A stretch of 64,000 nt of DNA from Luteipulveratus mongoliensis. GTDB lineage: Bacteria; Actinomycetota; Actinomycetes; Actinomycetales; Dermatophilaceae. Each line of letters starts with the position of its first letter. Within the stretch, counting starts at the first letter, position 1. The notes under the pieces are model-generated. The model saw nothing but the letters and a program-made list of their open reading frames with translations, ran no database searches and had not been told where the DNA came from. Position numbers and translations under genes: made by a program. Location: the NCBI RefSeq assembly GCF_001190945.1, contig NZ_CP011112.1, positions 4,960,001-5,024,000 of the forward strand. The letters run 5' to 3'. Shown here piece by piece: positions 55,522 through 63,505 of the stretch.

Positions 55522-56973
55522 TCACGTGCGAACAGCTCCGCCATGCCTGCGCCACCACTTCGTGATGATCGTGTGGTCGTCGCTGAGCAGTTCTAGTCGG
55601 TCCAGCGCCCGGTGCTGCGACATGCCAGCCGCGTAGAGCGCTCGATCCGCCGTAGTCGGGTGCCTCATCAAGGTCTCAAGATCCACCTCATGGGGGATTC
55701 CTCTCGGCGTGTGGGCGTACCCGGTAAGCGCAGCGTTTCGGACCATTGGGTCGGGGTGCTCGAGCAGCTGTTTCAGGATGTCCTCTTCACCTGAGGTGGC
55801 AAGTCGGGCAATCAGTCGACAGCGCCCAGCAGCAAGGGCACGCGTACCGCGGCCCTGCAAGATCAGTTCTCCTGCAGCCGCGCTCACGATTCCTCGGTAT
55901 GGGCTGGCGGCCACCAGACTAAGTGCGTGAAAGGTGTCCGCCGCACTCGTATTGGTGATCGCGGTCGACAGCAGCCGCTCGAGCATGGCGTCTTTGGTAT
56001 GTGGAAGCGTGGCGCGTTTGACCACCTCGACGTATCGCGTGGTCTCGCGCGCTACCTCACCATCCGCGCCCACCTCCACCGTTTGGACACCATCAACCTG
56101 CAGCCCGGGCGGCAGCTCGGTTCGAGATGCCTCCGGAAGGAGGCGGACCAGCATGCGCAGATCGTCGCCAGGTGCCGGCTCTGCCTGGCCGAGAGTTGTG
56201 AGAGCAACCGCGAGCCGCTGGACTAGTGGTGGGCTCAGTCGGTCCTGGTGCAGCGGCTCCACCAATGCCAGCGCCGCACCAAATCGCACTGCACCAGTCG
56301 CACGTGACAACAGGTCGATCAGTCGGACGAAGACCTCGTCCTCTTGGGAATCGCCTAGTGCAGACAGCGGATCGACAACGCCTTGTGCGCCTGGCTCGGA
56401 CACTGCGCGCATGATCGCTTCCTCGGCCAGAGCGCAGGTGTCAGGAAAGGCCACTAGACGCGATAGCGCCTCAATCCGAAGGAAGTACGCATGGTCTACG
56501 GAGCGCATCAGCTCATCGACCAGCTGGGCAATCCAAGCCGATTGAAGCTGCGGCGGTACGCCAAGGGCTGCGGTGGGCGGGGTCAGAACCCGGGCAAGGT
56601 GAAGCCAATCGCCACCGGTGAGAGCGTCGCTAGGGACCGCGTCGAAGAAGTGGCGGACAAGCCCGTCCACCTCCGCTCGTGGCGCTGGCCGGTCCTGCTC
56701 GAACTGCCATGGCCACCCGACCCAGTGGCGCGAGGCCATCTCCAATGGCCCGGCCAAAGCGCCCTCAGGCATACCAAGAACCAATTCGTAGCCACGTACC
56801 AGGTCTGATCCGACGGGACGGTCTCCATGCTCTGCGGCCGTCAATTGCGAGTCGCTCAGCCGTCGCGCGCCGCTGCGCAGGGTCCTGCCGACCTCCGCTG
56901 CGAACGCAGCGCCGGAGGTTTCTGATAGACCGTACCGACTGATCCGTAGCAGCCATCCGGCGCGAGCATTCAT
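55522..56973 (-). CDS. XRE-like HTH plus helical-repeat protein
   Basis: The protein has 483 residues. An N-terminal XRE-like HTH (about 1-75) has WLLRISRYGLSETSGAAFA and a typical LSDSQLTAAEHGDR turn region. The remainder is helical with HEAT-like repeats, for example EDILKQLLEHPDPMVRNAAL near residue 390. ATG 56973 was chosen because the domain starts there; longer readings add 57 unconserved residues. It is divergent from the QueC-like cassette, across a 309-bp gap that probably holds promoters for both, so it could regulate that cassette. Confidence 0.72.
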   Translation of the reverse strand: MNARAGWLLRISRYGLSETSGAAFAAEVGRTLRSGARRLSDSQLTAAEHGDRPVGSDLVRGYELVLGMPEGALAGPLEMASRHWVGWPWQFEQDRPAPRAEVDGLVRHFFDAVPSDALTGGDWLHLARVLTPPTAALGVPPQLQSAWIAQLVDELMRSVDHAYFLRIEALSRLVAFPDTCALAEEAIMRAVSEPGAQGVVDPLSALGDSQEDEVFVRLIDLLSRATGAVRFGAALALVEPLHQDRLSPPLVQRLAVALTTLGQAEPAPGDDLRMLVRLLPEASRTELPPGLQVDGVQTVEVGADGEVARETTRYVEVVKRATLPHTKDAMLERLLSTAITNTSAADTFHALSLVAASPYRGIVSAAAGELILQGRGTRALAAGRCRLIARLATSGEEDILKQLLEHPDPMVRNAALTGYAHTPRGIPHEVDLETLMRHPTTADRALYAAGMSQHRALDRLELLSDDHTIITKWWRRHGGAVRT

Positions 56974-57282
56974 GTCGACCCTGCCACTCCGCTCAACCTC
57001 CGGGAGCCGGTCAAGCATCGGGCGCCGACCACGGTGCAGCGCGCTCGACCAGACCATGTCTCCACCATGACCGATCGCGTGGCAGTTCCGTGCGCGAACG
57101 CTCATGATGCGCGGAACACTGGCGCTCACACCCACCAAGGACAACGATCACTTGGTACGCGCATGTGTCTATCGGACGACCGGCTCTGCGCGCGGGGAGT
57201 CACCAGGGTCAGGGAATGGTGAGCGTCTGTCTCACCCAGGACAAGAGCGCGCAATTGTTCTCATCAGAAAGGTGCGGTCGAA

Positions 57283-57957
57283 ATGATGGCTAGCAACTAT
57301 CCCAGTAGAAGCATCATCATGTATTCTGGAGGACGTGATTCCTCCCTCGCAGCATGCCTCGAATTGGCGGCGGGGCGAGCCGTTGACCTTGTAACGGTTC
57401 AGACCGGCGCGGTCATTCCGTCTGAAATACGCAACTACCGAACGATGGAATTGCGGCATGCCTTTGCAGATGCTTCGATATCAGAAGCCAGGGTTAAAGC
57501 GCATGGAATTTTTAGACGCATCGCCCTAGAGAATCTCGAGAGCGACTTCAAGGCGTACGAAACAAACCTTATCCTCCTAGGACACCAACTCGCGATGCAA
57601 TGCGCAACAATCGTCTACGCACGCCAGACGGGCGCTACTTGTGTCGTGTCGGGATTTAGCGGCTACCAGTCCGCGATGTACATGGAACAGGACGAATCGG
57701 CGGTCGCGATAAGTACGCTGCTCTTCGCAGAGAGCGGCATTGAATTTAAGGCACCGATCCTTGATTATCGTAGCTTGGATGAGGTGAAGTATCGTCTTCT
57801 AGACTTCGGCGTCACGACGAAGTCACTCGAAGAAGTATCGCTCTTCGCGGACAGCTTCTCTCAGCCGCAACCTGGAGCTATCGAAGGCTACCTGAACGAG
57901 AAGTTGGAGATTGCTAGAGACTACATTGCCCTCCGGACATCGGCCTTGGCAGAGTGA
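57283..57957 (+). CDS. QueC-like PP-loop ATP pyrophosphatase
   Basis: The protein has 224 residues. The PP-loop SGGRDSS (residues 15-21) begins an alpha-hydrolase fold of the N-type ATP pyrophosphatases, with RDSSLAACLELAAG and GFSGYQSAMYMEQD. It resembles 7-cyano-7-deazaguanine synthase (QueC), but lacks the C-terminal four-cysteine zinc site, so it is not a canonical preQ0 synthase. QueC-like proteins are also found in phage-defence systems (for example the Qat and type IV CBASS systems). It overlaps the next gene by 4 bp (GTGA). Confidence 0.8.
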   Translation: MMASNYPSRSIIMYSGGRDSSLAACLELAAGRAVDLVTVQTGAVIPSEIRNYRTMELRHAFADASISEARVKAHGIFRRIALENLESDFKAYETNLILLGHQLAMQCATIVYARQTGATCVVSGFSGYQSAMYMEQDESAVAISTLLFAESGIEFKAPILDYRSLDEVKYRLLDFGVTTKSLEEVSLFADSFSQPQPGAIEGYLNEKLEIARDYIALRTSALAE

Positions 57958-59372
57958 GCATCGTCGCCGACCGGGCAAGTCCGAGGATCTTTGCACATTT
58001 CTTGGACCACGAGATACTGGCCGCCATATCGACCGATGCTCGCATTCCAGTCGACAAGTTGGGCCGCCTGCTAACCCTTGCAATGATCGTTTCGCCTGAG
58101 CCTGTTCTTATTCCTATCTCCGTGCACCACGAGTCATCAGAACTAGCTGATTTGCTGTGGACCCTTCGCCCACTTGTCGACAGAGCCATGATCGCGTTTG
58201 TAGGACCAGAAGATAGTCCGCTAGACAATCTTCACGCTCGTAAGTTGCAATATGCAAATGACCGAGAAATTTTTAGTCCTATGTTCTCTCCCGTCTTGGA
58301 GGAGCACGTTCGCATCTACGACGAAGGCTGGATCCAGAAGCTTGGGAGCACGTCGGCCGCGATCGCGCAGTGGTGGAATGCCAGCGCCACTCAGGATGGT
58401 TCGGATCTTATAAAAGCGCTCTTCGACGCGCCACCATCTGCATGGCAAGTGGAACAGATCATCTCTGTTCCACTTGCCCTAAGAGGTCGACCACTAATTG
58501 GTGCGCTCATTGGTCGAGAGCTCCAAAATCTCGGACTACACGTGGCGGGTGGGAAGACGACACACACATCTCGCTTACTCACGCAGCAATGGGCGAAAAG
58601 TTACGCTATTGCATTAGACGCCATGGTATGCGCAGACCTCGGACCTGAGCTGAGGTTTGTTCCGGGGTTAGTCCCACCTGGCGTAGCGGCCATCAGCATG
58701 AGGTCCGCGTGGAGGATGCTCGAATCGATTGGGCTAATTGGAGATTGCGCCCAAAGCCTGATGAGGCTTCCGGCCAGCCGCTTGGCAGACGTATTCAGCA
58801 AACTCGCTACCGAGCGCCAGTACCTAGCATCCCTGGTGATAGGTACTGCGATGGGCGATCACACGTTTGAGGCGAGCTGGTTTCGTATTGCGCGTGCGAT
58901 ACGGGCCAAATGCGAACCGGAGGATTCCATCGAGACGTTACTCAGCACGTTCCAGAGGCAGTTTGAAATTGAAAAGACTCGAGAGGAGCACCTGATGATT
59001 GACAACAGCATCAATATTTCCGGAGGGCGTTTCGAAGGAAGCCAGCTAAACGCGGGCCAGGCAAACGTTGAGAATCGCACAGGCCAAGTCGATCCAGAAA
59101 TCCTTAGGGTGCTGGCTTGGGCCGTGGGATCAGCTCGAAATTCTGAATTGTTCCTGCAATCACTGAACTCAGAACCACATATCTTACCTCAACCTGAGCC
59201 AGACGCAACGTCCGACATCGAGGAGCCCGAAGAAGTCTCCGCCAGCGAATTGACGTCTTCCGAAAGCGCTAAAGGGAGACTTCGGACGTTACGTGAGAAT
59301 CTGTTACGTAACGCCACGTCATCTACCGTGATCGCGGCCGTTATTTCGAACATAGACAAGTTGCTCGGATAG
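57954..59372 (+). CDS. Unknown protein coupled to the QueC-like enzyme
   Basis: The protein has 472 residues starting at GTG 57954. About 340 residues of an unassigned alpha/beta domain are followed by NISGGRFEGSQLNAG (about 352-366), a Gly-rich linker type seen in bacterial conflict proteins between effector and sensor modules. A helical C-terminus (about 375-472) has an acidic, Glu/Ser-rich segment. There is no TM. It is translationally coupled to the QueC-like gene and probably works in the same pathway, as substrate or effector. Confidence 0.7.
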   Translation: MSIVADRASPRIFAHFLDHEILAAISTDARIPVDKLGRLLTLAMIVSPEPVLIPISVHHESSELADLLWTLRPLVDRAMIAFVGPEDSPLDNLHARKLQYANDREIFSPMFSPVLEEHVRIYDEGWIQKLGSTSAAIAQWWNASATQDGSDLIKALFDAPPSAWQVEQIISVPLALRGRPLIGALIGRELQNLGLHVAGGKTTHTSRLLTQQWAKSYAIALDAMVCADLGPELRFVPGLVPPGVAAISMRSAWRMLESIGLIGDCAQSLMRLPASRLADVFSKLATERQYLASLVIGTAMGDHTFEASWFRIARAIRAKCEPEDSIETLLSTFQRQFEIEKTREEHLMIDNSINISGGRFEGSQLNAGQANVENRTGQVDPEILRVLAWAVGSARNSELFLQSLNSEPHILPQPEPDATSDIEEPEEVSASELTSSESAKGRLRTLRENLLRNATSSTVIAAVISNIDKLLG

Positions 59373-59663
59373 GCGCCAATGGCCGCATCACCTGACTTGC
59401 GAGGCAGACTACGGGGCATGACCGCATGCTCTCGAACGAGACAATCCGGGGCGCACGTAGCGCGTCGCCTTGCGAGCCTCAAATGCCCTGATCCGGGTAG
59501 CGGGCCGACCGAAGTCGGACAATGGAACCGTCCCATACAGCGGCGAGCAAGTGTTCCGCGACCTCCGCTGTGTCTTGCGACACGAGAGGGGTCTCGCCAC
59601 TGGCGCACTGTCGACGAAACGCTTCGGCAAATCTCAAGTATGTGAAGGGTCGGGTGAGACTGG

Positions 59664-60257
59664 ATGACTTGGCAACCGAGCGCACTCACAATTGTGGGCA
59701 GACCAGGCGCAGGCAAAGGCACACTCGCAGCTGCTCTTGTCTCGGCAGACGCAACGTTCCGAATCGTGAGCACTGGAGCAATCGCGCGACGGGGTCGACG
59801 TGATCAAAGGATGGAGGCCGGTGGGCTGGCCGACGAGTCCTTCATTCGATCCCAGGTCAGAATGGAGATGAACCGACTTGCCAATCGTCACTTGATTCCG
59901 TTGCTCGATGGATTTCCACGGACTGTCGAGCAACTCGCCTACTTGGACACCCTTCTGGCTCCCGAACAATATCGTCTCGTCGCGGTACACATCGACGCCC
60001 CGAAGTCGGTATGTCTTGAGCGCATCTCGAGACGACGGGCCGCATCGGTCGCCGCGACATCCGGCAGCCCGAGGCATGATGACGCTAATGACGCCGCCGT
60101 CAAACGTATGGAGATGTTTGACAGTGTTACGTCAGACCTGATAGTCGAGCTGACCAATTCGCGTACGACCGTGACCATTGATGGCAATCAACCGGAGAGC
60201 TCCGTTTTCGCACAGGCAGCGAATGGAATTGCTCGGCTTAAGGCCAGTAGGAATTGA
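59664..60257 (+). CDS. Adenylate-kinase-like P-loop nucleotide kinase
   Basis: The protein has 197 residues. Walker A GRPGAGKGT (residues 12-20) and LLDGFPRTVEQLAYLDTLL are adenylate kinase signatures (NMP-binding and CORE regions), and a LID-like segment with SRRRAASVAA is shorter than in house-keeping Adk. It is therefore a divergent NMP kinase. The 291-bp gap before it has no clear gene. It sits between the unknown protein and the HD hydrolase. Confidence 0.8.
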   Translation: MTWQPSALTIVGRPGAGKGTLAAALVSADATFRIVSTGAIARRGRRDQRMEAGGLADESFIRSQVRMEMNRLANRHLIPLLDGFPRTVEQLAYLDTLLAPEQYRLVAVHIDAPKSVCLERISRRRAASVAATSGSPRHDDANDAAVKRMEMFDSVTSDLIVELTNSRTTVTIDGNQPESSVFAQAANGIARLKASRN

Positions 60258-60305
60258 CATAGCGGTCGTGTCGTCGTAACATAAGGCAAGAAAAGAGGGA
60301 AATAG

Positions 60306-60863
60306 ATGAACAAAACAATAATGGATACCGTGACCGGATCTCGCATTGATCTGTCTCATCCTAGCTCGACGGATATAGACGTGAAGGACATTTCTAACGC
60401 GCTAAGTCGACTGTGCCGATTCGGTGGCCATTGCCAACGGTTCTACTCGGTAGCACAGCACGCTTTGCTCGTCTCTACGCTGGTGGAGGCGCTCGGTCGA
60501 CCAGACTTGGCGCTGGCGGCGCTCCACCACGATTCTCATGAAGCCTACATTGGTGACATGATCAACCCTGTCAAAGCCTTCCTTTCCGCTACGGGCGACT
60601 CGGCGTTCCGCCAACTCGGTAAGTCGCTTGACCAATGCATCTTCGCTGCATTTCAGATCAACTTGGCGGCCACCGACGTGGCTGTAATTAAAGAGGCCGA
60701 TGAGTGGGCCTTCGATATTGAGGTCCGCGAGTTGATGGCAGAACCCGAGAACATTTTGGCGGGCCCCTCCAAGGTCGCGCCGAACGGGATCACTATTGAG
60801 GTGATGTCACAGACTCGCGCGAGAGATCTATTCATCGCGCGCCACGCGTCGCTCTTAAGGTAG
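60306..60863 (+). CDS. HD-domain phosphohydrolase (YfbR-like)
   Basis: The protein has 185 residues. Metal-binding residues H52 (VAQHALLV), HHD 74-76 (AALHHDSHEAYIGD) and a later Asp (EADEWAFD) form the HD site. Length and sequence resemble YfbR-type 5'-deoxynucleotidases and phage HD hydrolases. It probably removes phosphate from a nucleotide. It is 48 bp after the kinase with AAGAGGG as ribosome site, so they form an operon. Confidence 0.83.
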   Translation: MNKTIMDTVTGSRIDLSHPSSTDIDVKDISNALSRLCRFGGHCQRFYSVAQHALLVSTLVEALGRPDLALAALHHDSHEAYIGDMINPVKAFLSATGDSAFRQLGKSLDQCIFAAFQINLAATDVAVIKEADEWAFDIEVRELMAEPENILAGPSKVAPNGITIEVMSQTRARDLFIARHASLLR

Positions 60864-60955
60864 TCCGGCTCGATGTTGTATGCATAATTCGGCATCTCGT
60901 CGAACTTCCGCTATTCACATCGAGCGAAGTAGTTGTTAGAATACGAATAGCACGT

Positions 60956-62122
60956 ATGGCCGACAGTGATCACCAACTTCTTCGCTCCAAGATGGCGCTC
61001 ATCGGCGTTCTCTTCGCAGTGCTCGGCATATTTTTCATTTCGCTGAGCCGGTGGCTTACCGGGCTCGACCTCGAAGCCTGGGACTGGCTGCACTCGATTC
61101 CGTTCTCTGAGCTCGGCGCAACCCTCTTCGGCATCGGTGTTGTCGGCACTGCCTACGACTACTACACCCGTAAGGAGGAAGAGGAGAACGCCACTCGTCG
61201 TCTGCGTCGCACTCTTAAGGACGAAGCTCCCGTCATGCGCGACGCGGTCATCGAAGCCTTCGCGACCCGGCCTGAAGATCTCCGCCGTGTCGCGACACCC
61301 GAGCTCCTCGACGACCTCGCGACCAACGCCATGGGCCTGAGACTCGGTGACGCGCAGTTCGCTCGCGAGATCTACACCGACGTCCGCGATCAGGCAATCC
61401 GCGCCGCCGAGCGCTGGCACGACGTCGACGTGCGTATCCGGATCTCCACTGCAGTGGATAGGAGCACCAGAGGTGCTCCTCTCTTTGACGTCCTGGTCCA
61501 GTGGGAGTACACAACCGTGCCCAGCCACGCCGTGCGCCGCTTCGCCTGTGTCTCCGACCGCGATGAGTACCTCGACCTGCTCGACGACGTTCCAGCGACG
61601 AGCTGTTGGTTCATGACCCCACGACCTGGTCTGGATGCCAGCTCCCGCGCCAGCTTCGAACTGCTGAGTTTCAGCGTCAATGGTGAGGAACGGGCCATCC
61701 GCCGCTCAGCACGCAAGACCGGACAGACCTACAGCGCCCGTATCGGCGACGACCTGGTCGAGGCAGCTGAGCCGGTACGCATCAAGCACCTGTTTCGTGT
61801 CGTCACGCCGCAGAGCGGTCATCGCCTGTTCTTCGAGCTCGCTCAGCCAAGCCGTGACGTCAAGCTGGCTGTCGACTACTCCGATTCAGACATCGCGCAT
61901 CTGAGCATCAGCGACCTGGTGACCAGCCTGCGACGGACGGAGATCAGCCGCTGGCCAAAGCAGCTCGGCGCCAAAGTGATCAGCGCCGAGCTACCCGGAT
62001 GGGTGCTGCCGAAGGCTGGCTTCACCCTGGTGTGGACGCTCGCTAGCGAGCAATCCCCAGACGAGACAGCACCCGCTGCCACCAGCTCCGTCCGCCGCGC
62101 TCGCTCATCTGATCGAACGTGA
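60956..62122 (+). CDS. Two-TM membrane protein with large cytoplasmic domain
   Basis: The protein has 388 residues. TM1 (about 14-33, LIGVLFAVLGIFFISL) and TM2 (about 50-68, ELGATLFGIGVVGTAY) are at the N-terminus. About 310 soluble residues follow, with a charged helix (YTRKEEEENATRRLRRTLK) next to the membrane. No family was recognised. Its GC is closer to the chromosome than the QueC-like cassette. It could be a membrane effector or an unrelated cargo gene. Confidence 0.65.
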   Translation: MADSDHQLLRSKMALIGVLFAVLGIFFISLSRWLTGLDLEAWDWLHSIPFSELGATLFGIGVVGTAYDYYTRKEEEENATRRLRRTLKDEAPVMRDAVIEAFATRPEDLRRVATPELLDDLATNAMGLRLGDAQFAREIYTDVRDQAIRAAERWHDVDVRIRISTAVDRSTRGAPLFDVLVQWEYTTVPSHAVRRFACVSDRDEYLDLLDDVPATSCWFMTPRPGLDASSRASFELLSFSVNGEERAIRRSARKTGQTYSARIGDDLVEAAEPVRIKHLFRVVTPQSGHRLFFELAQPSRDVKLAVDYSDSDIAHLSISDLVTSLRRTEISRWPKQLGAKVISAELPGWVLPKAGFTLVWTLASEQSPDETAPAATSSVRRARSSDRT

Positions 62123-62141
62123 AGTCGCCGCCACCAGCCAT
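62043..62141 (-). CDS. Possible 32-residue protein antisense to the membrane protein tail
   Basis: A short frame on the minus strand, ATG with GGAG 4-5 nt upstream, encodes a Gly-rich start and a basic, Trp-containing helical end (GGRSWWQRVLSRLGIAR). It overlaps the last 80 bp of the plus-strand gene. The amphipathic composition resembles small membrane-active peptides, but the length makes chance likely. Confidence 0.25.
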   Translation of the reverse strand: MAGGGDFTFDQMSERGGRSWWQRVLSRLGIAR

Positions 62142-62230
62142 CGTCTCCGCCTCTCGGCCGTGCCCCGGACCGGCCGTTCGGGGCGGACTCCGAACATAGG
62201 ACGTAAACAGTTGGGACGCAACGGCTCTGG

Positions 62231-62506
62231 ATGGAAACGGTTGGGACGGATGGGCTTGGCCCTGTGCCCGCCGCAGAAGGAAAGCCGCCCCTGTCGCCCG
62301 CGACCGCCGAGTTCGGCGCGCGCGTCCGTGCACGGCGTCATGAGCTCGGGCTCAGCCAGGAGGCCCTCGCCGACCGCGGCGAGCTGCACTGGACCTTCGT
62401 CGGCCAGGTGGAGCGCGGCCAGCGCAACCTCTCGCTGCACAACATCTTGAAGATCGCTGCGGCGCTCGGCGTCGACCCGGGCGAGTTGGTCAGCGGGCTT
62501 GGATAG
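62231..62506 (+). CDS. XRE-family regulator resembling R-M controller proteins
   Basis: The protein has 91 residues. The HTH_3 domain is GLSQEALADRGELHWTFVGQ and then VERGQRNLSLHNIL, closely like controller (C) proteins of restriction-modification systems. No restriction or modification gene is adjacent. A GTG at 62264 is an alternative start. It may control the membrane protein before it or the unknown gene after it. Confidence 0.8.
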   Translation: METVGTDGLGPVPAAEGKPPLSPATAEFGARVRARRHELGLSQEALADRGELHWTFVGQVERGQRNLSLHNILKIAAALGVDPGELVSGLG

Positions 62507-62614
62507 CACTCGGCGACGGGCGCTGGGTCGCTCTCCGCGTCGTGCTTCGGATGCGTCACGTAACGACAGCAGCACGCGACCTAGGCCCCGCTGGCATCGA
62601 CAGATAGGACACCG

Positions 62615-63424
62615 ATGAACGACGATGCAACCGGCCAAGCCGAGTTTGCCAACCGAGTTCTTGAGTCGATGACGGACGTGTTCTGGGACCCAGAAGTCGA
62701 GCGGCGAGGCGGCATAGAAGCGACGGGACCGATCGTTAAAGCGCTTGCCATCCTGACGCCAGGGCGGCCTGTTGAGGTACGTCTCAATGACGAGGTAGAC
62801 CTAGTCGCCCGCGCCCGGAGCGGAAGTGCGGTCAAACGGGGCGAGGCCGTCACCATGGAGAACCTCGAAGCCATCGAGGGGCTTGAACCGCTTGATGTTG
62901 ACATCAACGCGGGGTGGGTTCTCCTCGTCGTATTACCTGATGGTCAGCATTTCGCTCAGTTTGACTTCATTCAGAATCGCGGACGAAGTCTTCAGATTCT
63001 CAAACTTGCCTCGGACTATCTGGCAACTGCACGAACTGCGTCGAATGCCGAGTTGTTCGGCCCTGCGCTTGAGAACCTATTGGCCGCAGCCGAGCTCGCC
63101 ATAACTGCTCAGACGTCATCGTTTGCCGCTATGCCTGGCGAAAGAAAGCGCCGCAATGTGCATTCTGCACGCCTGCACTGGAGCAAGGTCAATGTCGGCC
63201 TCGGGAACACCACCCCAACTGCACACGCCACCCTCGTCACGCTTCATTCGTTGCGAGCTGCGGCCCGGTATGGAGAGGGTGAACTCCCAGAGCAAGGCCA
63301 AGTCGAAGCCCTTATCCAGCCAGTCACCGACCTTGTCGAGGATTCCGCCCGCCGGATTGGTCAGCCGTTACGCACTCAAGACCCTGCCTTCACGATCGAT
63401 GTTGATTTGCGGCCCTCCAAGTGA
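62615..63424 (+). CDS. Unknown soluble protein
   Basis: The protein has 269 residues with no TM or signal peptide. The N-terminal 140 residues contain charged strands (PVEVRLNDEVDLVARARSG), the C-terminal part is helical (ELFGPALENLLAAAELAITA) with a final VDLRPSK. No family was recognised. GC is slightly lower than the chromosomal genes. It is the last gene that looks like cargo; a stop is followed by a region without a gene up to 63505. Confidence 0.55.
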   Translation: MNDDATGQAEFANRVLESMTDVFWDPEVERRGGIEATGPIVKALAILTPGRPVEVRLNDEVDLVARARSGSAVKRGEAVTMENLEAIEGLEPLDVDINAGWVLLVVLPDGQHFAQFDFIQNRGRSLQILKLASDYLATARTASNAELFGPALENLLAAAELAITAQTSSFAAMPGERKRRNVHSARLHWSKVNVGLGNTTPTAHATLVTLHSLRAAARYGEGELPEQGQVEALIQPVTDLVEDSARRIGQPLRTQDPAFTIDVDLRPSK

Positions 63425-63505
63425 CGGACTCCCTCGGGCCGAGGCCGTCCAGATCACGCCCGACTCGGCGACAGGTCCGACGTAGCTGAGGCACGCCGGC
63501 GCCCC

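Larger units (their letters stand above)
32354..63424. mobile_element. Integrated mobile (ICE-like) element beside tRNA-Ser(CGA), right end unresolved
   Basis: The left end lies between the tRNA 3' end and the serine recombinase. The region contains both recombinase types, an excisionase, an ImmA/XRE switch, ArdA-like proteins, an orphan methylase, a VirD4-like ATPase and a Replic_Relax protein, followed by mixed cargo of variable GC. I found no copy of the tRNA 3' end to the right, so the right limit is a guess based on the DUF1990 gene looking chromosomal. Confidence 0.5.

Noticed and set aside
57145-57282. Upstream extension of the HTH/helical-repeat gene and a promoter search
   Set aside because: No convincing -10/-35 pair or repeat was seen in the divergent gap.
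59479-59685. Minus-strand 68-codon frame in the gap before the nucleotide kinase
   Set aside because: Some protein-like segments (YLRFAEAFRRQCASGE), possibly a gene remnant, but it overlaps the kinase start and has no support.
62110-62140. CGCCGCCACC-rich stretch, considered as a right copy of the tRNA-Ser 3' end
   Set aside because: The T-loop part (GGTTCAAATCC) is absent; only short GCC repeats match.
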